Source of the DNA: Coccinella septempunctata
Taxonomy: Eukaryota > Arthropoda > Insecta > Coleoptera > Coccinellidae
NCBI RefSeq assembly: GCF_907165205.1
Contig: NC_058192.1
Coordinates: forward strand, 19,034,001-19,098,000
Reading direction: 5' to 3'
DNA length: 64,000 nucleotides
Part shown: positions 44,505-56,172 of the stretch, in pieces
Position numbering within the stretch: position 1 is the first letter of the stretch
Layout of the letters: every line of letters starts with the position of its first letter
Made by a program: the position numbers and the translations under genes
Notes under the pieces: model-generated
The model's database searches: none
Told to the model about the DNA's origin: nothing
Seen by the model: the letters and a program-made list of their open reading frames with translations, nothing else

Positions 44505-44769
44505 GATGAGTTGATATTTCAGCAGAATGGGGTTACTCAGCAATAGATTTCCAAGTCTTTGGATTGGAAGAAGAGGATCTTCAGAATGACCCTCACGATC
44601 GTCTGACCTTTCACCACTCGATTTTTTGTTGTGGGTTCACATAAAAAATAGAATTTATTCTACTCAGCCCGAATTCTTAGAAGAATTACGTCATCGTATT
44701 GTCAACGAATGTCAACAAATGACTCCAGCGATGTTACAACATGATCTTCAACGGTTTGAACATTTGTGA
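44505..44769 (+). pseudogene. Tc1/mariner-type transposase C-terminus, relic
   Basis: The plus strand starts with FQQNGVTQQ, which resembles the FQQDGAPPH segment holding the second catalytic Asp. After a frame change it reads WIGRRGSSE, a stop, then SRSSDLSPLDFLLWVHIKN with the third catalytic Asp region. It continues EFLEELRHRIVNECQQMTP to a stop at 44767-44769. It is a different family from the mariner copies at 17.9 and 62.9 kb. Neither the N-terminal DNA-binding part nor terminal repeats were found. Confidence 0.75.
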
Positions 44770-46527
<1,758 letters not shown>

Positions 46528-46766
46528 TATACAGGGGTCGGCATAAGTCAGGCAACGCTCTCGAAATTTCGACATCCGCCATTTCATGCAGGATGGAGCT
46601 CCGCCGCACTACGCGTTATGTGTGCGGGAGTACACTTACAGTAACCCTTTTTCGAATACCTTTTGTATTATTTTTTAATAAATATATTTTGACGCTGCAT
46701 TTATTTATCTTAATGCAAATTTGCCTGATGCAAATTGGTTGCCTGACTTATGCCGACCCCTGTATA
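46528..46766. mobile_element. Miniature Tc1/mariner-type element with perfect 27-bp ends
   Basis: Left end TACAGGGGTCGGCATAAGTC (46530 on) and right end ending GACTTATGCCGACCCCTGTA (to 46764) are perfect inverted copies over 27 bp, flanked by TA. The interior is 181 bp and non-coding. The termini resemble Tc1/mariner superfamily ends. It sits beside a fragment of a TACAGGGTGAG element (46767-46905). Confidence 0.78.
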
Positions 46767-46905
46767 TTTCAACATTAGATTCTTGGGATCAAGTGAAAAA
46801 TTTTGATCCTCTACAATTTTTCACATTCGGCCTAGATAAAAGATAGCCATTTTAAGGTTTCATGATGAACTATGCCACCCTTAGAAACCGTACACTGAAA
46901 AAGAT
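46767..46905. mobile_element. Fragment of the TACAGGGTGAG family
   Basis: ATTTCAACATTAGATTCTTG, GGATCAAGTGAAAA and CATGATGAACTATGCCACCC match internal parts of the family, heavily diverged. Confidence 0.55.
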
Positions 46906-47044
46906 TTTCCAAACTTCTGAACGAGCTACATCATATTAGGAAAACAAGTATAAGTCACTTTTTCCATTCCATTTGGCCAAAGGAATTACTGCAATTTCGT
47001 TGGCAATAAATATTGAATATTCTTCGAGTATTCTTCTATTGGTT

Positions 47045-47459
47045 TAGATTTCAGCTCGGAATTCAGGTCAACCACCCATGAAAGCTCTATATTTATCTCC
47101 AATATGTGATAATTTTTATTGCCATAAAGAATTTTGGCAATCAGAATGGAATTCGTGTAATCTCTTTAATAAAGATTTGAGTACTGATCCTTCAAAAAAA
47201 GTTCCTGGCTTTGATCTTCCTAGAAAAATTTGGTGTACATGAAATCGACTGAGGACTGGCCATGGTCGGTGTAATAGCATGCTCTTTAGGTGGAATGCTG
47301 TTGATAGTCCAAGATGTGAGTGTGGTGCAGAAGAAGAAACTATAGACCACTTGGTGAAGAGTTGTAGAAAATATCATTTTCAGGGTGGTTTCGAAGACAT
47401 TCATTCGGTGACCGATTCTTTTTTGAGATGGGTTACAAATTTCAAAATTATTTAATGAG
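47045..47459 (+). pseudogene. LINE C-terminal relic with CCHC tail
   Basis: One frame reads SGQPPMKALYLSPICDNFYC, KEFWQSEWNSC, then VPGFDLPRKIWCT, a stop (TGA), NRLRTGHGRCNSMLF, and a zinc-knuckle-like CECGAEEETIDHLVKSC, ending FLRWVTNFKII before TAA at 47453-47455. The layout (DLPRKIW, then RxRTGHGRC, then CxCGxxEETxxHxxxxC) is that of a LINE post-RT tail. It is a different family from the other LINEs here. The single in-frame stop makes it a pseudogene. Confidence 0.7.
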
Positions 47460-47984
47460 TAATACAAAATTCAATACCCCCAATACTCGTTTTTTCCTTT
47501 CTTTTTTGTTTTCAGATTATTCTTCGTCAACCATCATAGTAGAAAGAATGGAAGGAAGTTTTTGGATTTTGTCATATGAAGAAGATGTCCTTAAATATAA
47601 TAATTTCAGCTTATTCTTTACACAAATACATCATCATTACACTTGTACGGGCAAACAAGAGAGTTTTTTCTGAGGTTTTTATCTCTGTTTTTTCATGTAT
47701 CATACCAAGATATGTATGGTACCCCGTTGACATTTTTCCTCTGCTTACACTGTGATCTGGAACGAGGAACAGATTTTTAGGATCTGTCTCTTGTTACCAT
47801 ATCTTTACACCCGCTTCATTGTTTTTCAGATTGTAAAAGTTTGTAACACTCTTTTTCAAAAGAATATATATATTTTATTCAAAAGCTACTGGATTCAAAC
47901 GAAACCAAAAAACCTTTGATTTCATATCATCCCTGAACGTTAAAGCGTTTCTTCTTCTTTGCCACTATATAACTGTAATCTAGT

Positions 47985-48400
47985 ATCTGTGGATCTTTTA
48001 AACAGAGTTGAGTTCAGCCAAAGTACCTAATTTTTCAAATGTCAGAGATTTCTCCGAGGATTTTTCTATTTTTGAATATCAAATTACTCCAAAACTGCGA
48101 GAAAATATGAAGAATACTTTTATTTTACATTACTTTTATGGTCAAATGTTCATTAATTTAAAGAGTGGATTTTTTTCAACTACTGGTATTTTTATGGTAT
48201 CGATGGAATTTTCTGTTTGAAGAAGATTCATCTTATCAATGAAAAAATATATTCCATAAATCATTCCTTTCGATAGGATCATTTGTGAGGTATTTTTGAA
48301 ATTGACAACACCCTCTATGTTTACAACCAAGCTAAATCAGAAAAAATGGGTATGGGAAAAAGGTGAAATATATGCACAAGTCGAAGACTTATGCGGTGGT
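47985..48400 (-). mobile_element. Fragment of the TACAGGGTGAG family, reverse orientation
   Basis: It contains ATCTGTGGATCTTTTAAACA, CAAATTACTCCAAAACTGCG, TTTTTATGGTA and AAGTCGAAGACTTAT in the order of the reversed family, diverged and lacking clear ends. Confidence 0.5.
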
Positions 48401-49414
48401 TTTCCTCTATTTTTCAGCTTATACGATTCAGTCTAGGAACCTGTTTATATTTTTTTTCTCAAAAACCGTTAATTTTTGCAAGAAATAACAAGAACCTTAC
48501 GGGTTTCAAAATTGATCGAGCTATTAAAAATAAATTTTTTAATGGTATATCATGAATAATTAAGGAAAAAGTTTCTTGCGAAGCAAATTTTAGTGGTAGC
48601 TTTTTCCATTATAGGGAAACACCACCAAATTTTTTTTATAGCCTTCTTGCTCCTATAGAAAGTCTGCTCAATTTTATTTATGTCAGTTCTCTTGTTTCTA
48701 AGAGAAAATTTCCAACAGCTTTTCATGTGCCATCTTTAGGTAGCTGTATCCAATCAGGAGCTGCTCGAAAAATATTGTATGAAAAATCTACACTCTTTAT
48801 TAAAAAAGAAAAAAAAAATTGAATTTTTTCGAAATTATTTATTTACACCCTCTTTCTCGTCTTCACAAAACCACGAAGTACCTATCCTAACTAAACCTTT
48901 CCCTATTAGCACCATCAAATCGCCGACTGAGCAAGACCTATTATAACCCTCTAACGATACAGATAAACCCTCGCAAAAAAAAAACAACACTGGGGGCCGT
49001 ACGGCCGACAAAAGCTTTCTCGTTCGAAATTGAGCGCCATCGTCGGCGCAAATACAAAAAGCACATGATTGTTAACGATCAAGGCCCACATCATCATTTT
49101 CCCCCTCGCAATCGCTTTTTCCACAGTGGAAAATCCGAATCGAGGTTCATGAATGGGACAAAGCCCGAAATCGACCCGGAAAGGGTGATTTCAGACTTCG
49201 CATAATCTGCATTTTAATTGTTACGATTTAGAGGCGATGTGGCGCTAACAGGAGAGCTGAATGGGTGATTTTTGAGCCAAGGTAAGCAAAAAATTTCATA
49301 CTGGGTTTGAACCGGATCACGCCTTTTATCAATAATGATTTTCAAGAGAAGGGTGATTTTGTTTGACTGGCATGGAATGAAAAAAGAAAAATTTCTTTAA
49401 AGAAGAAAGCAAGG
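48401..49414. other. No gene; single-copy GC-richer patch at about 48960-49220
   Basis: The patch (GGGGGCCGTACGGCCGACAA and following) is CG-rich relative to the surroundings, has no repeat partner here, and lacks long frames. It is a candidate regulatory DNA segment. Confidence 0.35.
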
Positions 49415-49612
49415 GTGAGTCTCTGACTTGTACGTAGGTATATTTTGAAAGAAGTTTTTTTTAGGTCAAAGGAAACACTTTTTTCTCTTACCATTTTTTT
49501 TCGAATTGGCTCGGTTTGAAAGATACAGGCTATTGAAAGACCATAAATAAATGTTATTTTTAGTTCTACGTCAAACGGTTTTATCGAATGACATGAATTT
49601 CGGAATATAAAG
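49415..49612 (+). mobile_element. Left-end fragment of the TACAGGGTGAG family
   Basis: AGGGTGAGTCTCTGACTTGT, CGAATTGGCTCGGTTTGAAA and GATACAGGCTATTGAAAGAC match the family's left third. It is then interrupted by the LINE stub at 49616. Confidence 0.65.
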
Positions 49613-49615
49613 AGA

Positions 49616-49925
49616 TAACTTAAGAGGGGTTTTCTTCTTCTTCTACGTGCGGTGCCTCACTGGGCTGAACTGAGGCATAGTGACCTATTGTTCGTCTGCT
49701 TGTAGTTGGGGAGACTGAAACCCCCAGAAAAGCTGACAAAAACACCACAAGTCGACAGAGAGAAGTCCCTCTCACCATAGGAATCTTGGGTGTTGTGTTT
49801 CCTAGGTGTATCATCCTTAACTCTTCAAGGTTGCTGCAGATGAAAAGAATATGTTCAACCGTTTCATCAGTGCTCCTGCACCAGTTTCCTCTCAAGGGCC
49901 AAGAGTTTTTTGAGTAACTTAAGAG
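49616..49925 (-). mobile_element. 288-bp LINE stub with 11-bp target duplication
   Basis: TAACTTAAGAG flanks it at 49616-49626 and 49915-49925. The minus strand reads WCRSTDETVEHILFICSNLE and LRMIHLGN, like the tail at 42503-42700, and ends 3' in a GAA run. The sequence jumps from the cysteine cluster directly to the LLALER region, so an internal segment of about 100 bp is missing relative to the 42.4 kb copy. Insertion evidently used an already shortened template, or the deletion came later. Confidence 0.8.
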
Positions 49926-52189
49926 AGGTCTACACCGTTTTAGTGGTCAGTTCAAAAAGAGAAAATGAGTATCTTACGTTAGAAACCACTAATTTATATG
50001 TAGTTTTCAGTATGATTCAATTCAATCAGTTCATCATTTCGGAGAAAGTCAGAAATTTTTTTCATTCGTCAAACGAAAAAATTTTTTTTTTCATTGAAGT
50101 AAAAATATTTATTCATGTTATTAACTTTCCGAGGTAAAATTATCTCTGCTATGAATTTTCACCTGAAAAAATTTCTCGAAAAGTCTCGTCATTGGCTACA
50201 ATTCGAATCCTGGTAAAATTGAAAGAAGACTTTCCACAAGTGCTGCCATCTTTTCGAAGAAATTTGATGAAATTTTGTCGAAATTCTAGGGGTTGTAGCT
50301 CAGCCATCTTGAACAATTTATATAGACAATTTTTGTTGAATGACTTGTTTTGATGACTTCTACATTCTTTCAAAAAAAGCAGCACCCTTGAAAAGCGAAT
50401 ATGGGCAAGGAAATAGACATGAGAAGAAGAACTACCACAGTGTTGAGCAAATTCAAGACTGAGGACCTGAAAAAATTATATGGTTTTGGAGTATGGAACT
50501 GCAGCAGTTTGATAGTTAGTAGACAGAGTACGCTATCCCGGACGAGTACTCCTTGGATATAATGGGCAATTCTCCTCAATTTGAGTTATCACTGCATATG
50601 CAAGTTTAAACTGAATAATTATGACTTTCATTCATGATTTTTTCAAATGCACCGCGGAAACTATTCAAAATCATTCTTTAAATATGGGGTTTTAAAATTT
50701 AAATCAATCGCTTGGTTTCAAGTTTACAATTTGGCAACAGTACCTACTAGAAAATAAAAAGAACAAGGGCTTGTTTATAAAATAACAGCTGTTGATTTGC
50801 AGCCATCATAAGTCGCGTACTCACTGGCGAGCCTCAACAGCAACCGGCCATAAAAATCCCAGAAAATTTTACGACCTTCCTCGTTCGTCGCAAACTTCAT
50901 AGACATCCATCTTTGTCTATATCATCAAGATAATGTATTTGTTGTCCTTTATTATCATTGAACCGAGCATTGAACTCTGAAAGAACTGGAAGGTCATCTT
51001 GATGCAGGCAAACTGAGTAAGACTGAAAGGGAAGATGTAGAGCAATCTATCTCTCTCTGCGCTCTGTCAATTGGTTTATAACGATGTAAACAAAAACAAC
51101 CCGGGGCGTTGAAGTGAGACGACTGCTGCGTTCGACGTCTGATTATTCGATTGGTTGCCGAACCATTAGAAAGAGATGGGTTGCTCTACATCTTCCGTCT
51201 CAGTTGGACACACTTTTCGTCGTATTTCGGTACCTAAGAGGCCATTCCAGTTCTTTAGAGTTCAATGTTTATTATCAAGGCATATTTCAGCCGATGTTGC
51301 CAACTTGTGCAATTGAAATGAATAGCTTCAAATTTTAAATATCCATTTTTATTTGCTTAAAATAATTTTTTTTGGGAAACGGTTGAAATGGTTATTTCAA
51401 AATGTGAGATTACTAAGATATTTCATAAAAAATACATCATTTTCGTCAGAAGGAGTATTCCCTATTGGGCCTTAACTGTGAAGAGCTGCCGCATTGAAGG
51501 TGAAAGATCTAATAAAAACGGGTGGGCCATAGAACAGTGAGAATTAACAAACCCTCAGTATCACCAGTCTGAAATCATTTGGTTTACTTCGTGACGACGA
51601 AAAATTATCAGTCGACTAATTTCCATAATCTTCCAGGCATGCTATTTCGAAAAATGGAACGAGAGACGACCGCAGGAACAACTAGCAAACACCCGCGCTA
51701 ATCCTCAAAATCCTCCATCACTTCGCGGACCACGTACCGCATTCGCCTCCCATCTCTCCTGCCTAATCTGCGTCCGATCCGCAGAACAATACCAAAGAGC
51801 GAAACCGGACCGTGTAAAACGGAGATTGCGTGGGGGCCCAGAGGGGGCGGCTTCGCGCGAAGCGTGCCACCCGTGGCGGAACACCGCACTCAAAAAGAAA
51901 TTAGAAAACGCTGATGAAATGGGACGTCGCAACGGAAAAGAATGGTTTATTCCTGCGGGAATCGTCCCGTCCGAACCGCAGAACAAAGGTGGACTGGCGG
52001 GAATTTTGATAATCGGGATTCGCGAACCCGGACTGCGGTTTTCATTACCGGAGTTCTCGAAATCGGTGAATACTGAGCGGAGCCGGTAGACTCGAATTCT
52101 TGTTGTTTGTTATAAGTGGAACGTTTATCCACAGTGTTCTATTTGAAGTTCCATTACTTCTATTGTTTTCAACTCTTAACTTAACTAAC
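49926..52189. other. No gene supported; shared block at 50285-50385 and GC-rich island at about 51690-52090
   Basis: 50285-50385 (CTAGGGGTTGTAGCTCAGCC...) duplicates 11426-11520. The island at 51690-52090 opens overlapping frames on both strands (for example 51826-52089 plus, 51705-51986 minus). None shows a known domain, although acidic and basic stretches make an unrecognised exon possible. Confidence 0.4.
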
Positions 52190-52950
52190 ATGATCCACGG
52201 CATGAATCCACGGCATCAGTATTTGATTGATTGCAGGATAATTGAAGCGACAGCAGAGCATAACGATCTTGGTGTGACCATAACGGAGGATCTCTCCTGG
52301 ACTTCTCACGTTAGCAACATATTATCGAAAGCTAACAAGATCCTGTACATGGTACGACGAGCGTTTCCTAGATGTTCAGTGGATGCATGTAGGCAACTAT
52401 ATATCACATATATACGACCGATTTTGGAATACGCTGGCCCTGCATGGTTCCCACATCTTCTCTCTGACCAACACCGTTTGGAACGAATACAGCGCGCCAT
52501 AACTAGGATCCCTTTTGGTAGAGTTCGGCCATCTTATGAGGAGAGACTTCAAATGTTCGGGCTTGGCAGTTTTCACGACCGTAGAATGCGTGGAGACCTC
52601 ATAATGACTTTTCGCGTACTTCATAATTTTATTGGTGGCAACCTCGGCAACATCTTCACTATGATTGACAATAATCTTCGTGGTCACCAGTTCAAACTCT
52701 ATCACGAGGTGTTTCGAACTCGTGCGAGACAGTTTTTCCTGCCCAACCGGGTTTTCACTAGGTGGAACTCTTTGCCGGAAGATGTAGTGAGTGCGGAAAG
52801 TGGTAATTCCTTCAAAAACCGACTAGACTCTTTATCTCTGTTAGAATAGTTTTCAGTTTAATTATGTCTAAAGTGTCATTTATGTATAAGATTCATAGCG
52901 AGATTCATAGGCTTCGGCCTCATATTATTATCTGGAATAATAATAATAAT
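52190..52950 (+). pseudogene. 5'-truncated Jockey/CR1-group LINE, RT thumb only
   Basis: The open frame to 52849 carries, from about 52196, MNPRHQYLIDCRIIEATAEH, NDLGVTITEDLSWTSHVSNI, RPILEYAGPAWFPHLLSDQ and FFLPNRVFTRWNSLPEDVV. This aligns along its length with the C-terminal third of the 858-codon ORF2 at 39716-42292. The first 30 or so residues of the frame come from flanking DNA. The 3' untranslated region is about 85 bp and ends in an AAT run (52937-52954). The frame is intact but lacks all catalytic motifs. Confidence 0.85.
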
Positions 52951-53084
52951 AATGATCAAATTTACCTAAACGCTTCCATAGTCACACATCGAAATTAAAA
53001 TAATTGTGCAGCCTCATTTTTAAACTGAAATACCTATATCAAGGAATCAAGGCATCAGAGCTGTTGTCTTCCTTACGTAATCTA

Positions 53085-53480
53085 GAGCGAACCTTTCAGT
53101 TCTAATGAAAGTTGGCTGAAGAAGCATTCTGTCGACAGGTGATCTGGAGTTTCATCCTGCTCCTGTCAGAATCTGCACTCGTCCATTTCTGCTAGACTCA
53201 TCATCATTAGGTGCTTTCTTAGGCGACAATGTCATGTGAGGAATCCACTGGGGACGTGTAGCATATCCTTGCTAAGACCCAGTACTTTTTATACCTGGCA
53301 ATATTAAAATTTCGAAGAAACTTTTTGGAATGATCCAACGCAAAAAGATTTCGCCGGAGTGTTCCTCTTTCGAATTTTCTTCTCCTGAAACTCTTTTCTG
53401 TAAGAACATTTAGGAATTGCAGAAAGGTTCCGGGCCAATAAAAAAAGTTAGAGCTCCCTTCCTGGCAGTTAGTAATGGTA
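53085..53480 (-). pseudogene. Relic of an RNase H LINE C-terminus (family X, copy 1)
   Basis: The minus strand reads TARKGALTFFIGPEPFCNS, FERGTLRRNLFALDHSKKFL, then NFNIARYKKYWVL and, after frame changes, a cysteine-His tail (HLMMMSLAEMDECR, QDETPDHL). The order of ARKG...FxGPEP, the basic helix, and the CCHC-like tail equals that of RNase H LINEs. Related relics lie at 54985-55215 and 59470-60290. Confidence 0.62.
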
Positions 53481-54984
53481 TACCCTGTTATTTCTCAAAA
53501 TCAACAATATTACATTCTTTTGTTCAATTTTTATGACTCTTTATTTTGTTACTATAAAAGTAAAAACTTGAATAATATGAAATTCGAAGGAGATCATGAA
53601 GTTGAAAATTTAACTGATAAGCAGATTTCTTTTAATAAAATTATCGGAAAATGAGAGCACAGCTCTTAAAACAGAAAAAAACTAAAACAGTCCATCTCAC
53701 ACACATAAATAAATTGCATGAATACATTCATTTTCCATAATCATATTCACATTTGAGAAGAAAATCATCAAGAAGAGCAAAGAAAACGGAATATCGGAAA
53801 GCATCAAATCAAAGGGAACTCAAGAATCAAGAAATCGGCCCCAAGATATTTTGTGATGAAATATGCTACTTAATTGATTAGAAATATTTTAAAATTCTCT
53901 AGGTTTTCAATAATCTGATCTATTCAGGTAAAAATAGAAGTACCAAGAGAAATACTTAGCATTACCAGCTTAAAAAAAAACAAGGTGCAAAAATGCAGAA
54001 TGTGATTGCTTGTCCAAAATCATCATTATTTTGTGAAAAGAGATTAAGTCAAATGAGCCCCCTGTATAAGGAAACTGGTTTCAGTGGTATAAAGACCATG
54101 GAGCACAGAGTACTCCGACGGCTTGTGCCACAGGAATCACGGAAATATCTAAAGTGGAGCTCATCCTCCGGTTGAGATGTGTTACATTGCACTGTACTGA
54201 TGAGGTACAATAATCTCGAAACTGGTCTACAGTTTGTGAATAAGTTTCAGCCTCGCTGATTCATGACTAGCACGCATTGATGGATAGACAAATCTGAATT
54301 GTCGTCTTCATTTTAGAGAGTTGTTTCTGATGTGTTTCTAGGGTTTAACACCTCTTGTAACTACCCTAACATCTAATAAGATGTAAACTTGCAGCTGAAA
54401 AACTCACTTCTGAAACTCGGAAATCTTGAAAACGGCTTGAAAGAGTGGGAAACCTTGACACATTTTACAGCACTTCGAAATATTTTGGTGAGTAGTCGTT
54501 GTGTACAAAGAGTAAATTTTTGACTAAAAATAATAAACGATTATTAAAATGAGGAAAATTTTAACGAAATGTCTCTGGTACTTTCAATTCCACCAACGGA
54601 ACCACGAGAAAAAAATCTCGTGAATTTTTTATAATCATTTGATAGTAATACCATGAAAAATATTTACTGCTAGTTCTATGTCGCGTCGGTCCAAAGTACC
54701 ATTCGTTACTCAGTGCACAATAAATCACCCAGTGCGAGATCTCTTATCGATGTTATCAATCTTCATTAACATGCACGCTGAAATACATTATTCTAATTAT
54801 CGAGATGCCGCGATAACCCTTTAGACAATACATAACGTATAATGGTACAACGAATGTCACGATTAGCGAATAACGCAAACACCTATCAAAAGGTGATTAT
54901 GACTAAATACGTAGTAGAGCTGTTTTCACCGCTATGTCGTCTACAGCTAATAAACCAATAGGAGAAATTTAACGGACGTAACCC
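53481..54984. other. No gene recognised
   Basis: AT-rich; frames short. Confidence 0.45.
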
Positions 54985-55215
54985 TCTGAGAAATATTAAC
55001 CGTAGACACTTGGTTCGGGGTTCGGCCCTCATCAGTAAGGAGGTGCAGCATATTCTTGCTAAGAACTAGATACTTCGTACATCTGGAGATCTTAGAGAAT
55101 TCTAGTTTCCAGTTGTGTAAGATTCCTCCAGGGTAATTCTCTTTCGGTTTTTTCCTTCCCTGAAACTCTCTTTCGTAGGCACATTTTCCTTTAGCATAGA
55201 AGTAGATGAACACAA
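54985..55215 (-). pseudogene. Relic of an RNase H LINE C-terminus (family X, copy 2)
   Basis: GRKKPKENYPGGILHNWKLE, FSKISRCTKYLVLSKNML and LLTDEG on the minus strand align with the basic-helix region of the 53.1 kb relic (nucleotide blocks AGCATATTCTTGCTAAGAAC against AGCATATCCTTGCTAAGACC). It is short and degraded. Confidence 0.58.
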
Positions 55216-55454
55216 CTGACCTAAACGCGACCATGTTCACAATAATTCAAAAACACTAGTCAACAAATAAAAATGAGCTTCAGATTTCCCATACACAAAA
55301 TTCATCTTCGGTCTTTACTCTTTTAGGAGAAGTGCTAGAAAATTTCAATTTACCTATATTTAGAATTTCGCAACCTGGATGGATAGAACTTTTTTTGCTG
55401 AGGACAATTCAGTCATTGATGGGGTTTCTAATCTACTCCTTCTTTTATTAAACA

Positions 55455-55885
55455 GATATGCATTTTATGCATTTTGGGGTCAATGAGATATAGATACACA
55501 CATTAGGAATAATGGATGCTTTATGTTATCGAAAACATTCTCGTCTTTTAGGGTGGTAATCGCACTAAAAACCACTATTTCTAAAGTAAATGAACCTGTA
55601 ATTTATAAGTTTTTTATCTTTCATCAATTACTACGCTACGAAAATACGATAATACAAAATACTATGTCATTGACCTTGAAAATCATGATAAACCTCGTGA
55701 TAAACGTAAAAACTCCATGACGAAAAAGGGTTAATGGAATTATCCTCAACAACAAAAAGTTTATCCATATCTGGCACGAAAAGTTAGGGTGGCCATTTAA
55801 GAAAACCCAAATTCCCTCCACCTTTCGTAAAGGGAAATATGACAAGCTCCTCGATATAGTATCATAAGTTGCGTAATTAAAATAG
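55455..55885. repeat. Dispersed repeat, copy B (partner at 1080-1565)
   Basis: Shares collinear blocks with 1080-1565, including CATTTTGGGGTCAATGAGAT, TTATCGAAAACATTC and GTTAGGGTGGCCATTT. No ends are defined and no coding is supported. Confidence 0.6.
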
Positions 55886-56172
55886 AAATTGAGTTGTTCG
55901 ATATTTTTTTTTTGAATAGTAAATACCGAAGAACTGGATTTTCACCGTTACTTCTTACTCCTTTCATTTAAACTTTAAACCCATAAATCTATAATTGAGG
56001 TCCGGAAGAAAATAAAAACAAGAGGAGCTGACTGCATCACTTCATCGTCAGAAATATAAAAGCACTTATAAAAGTCATTCATCGTCAGTGAAAACTCAAT
56101 AATTGAATTCAGGAGATGATTTTCACATGAGAATTTCCACATGAGAATAACAAGCAGATAAATTCCGAATTA

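Noticed and set aside
51698..52089. Possible host exons on either strand in the GC-rich island
   Set aside because: Frames on both strands, no recognised domain and no convincing acceptor-donor pair; kept only as an unexplained island.
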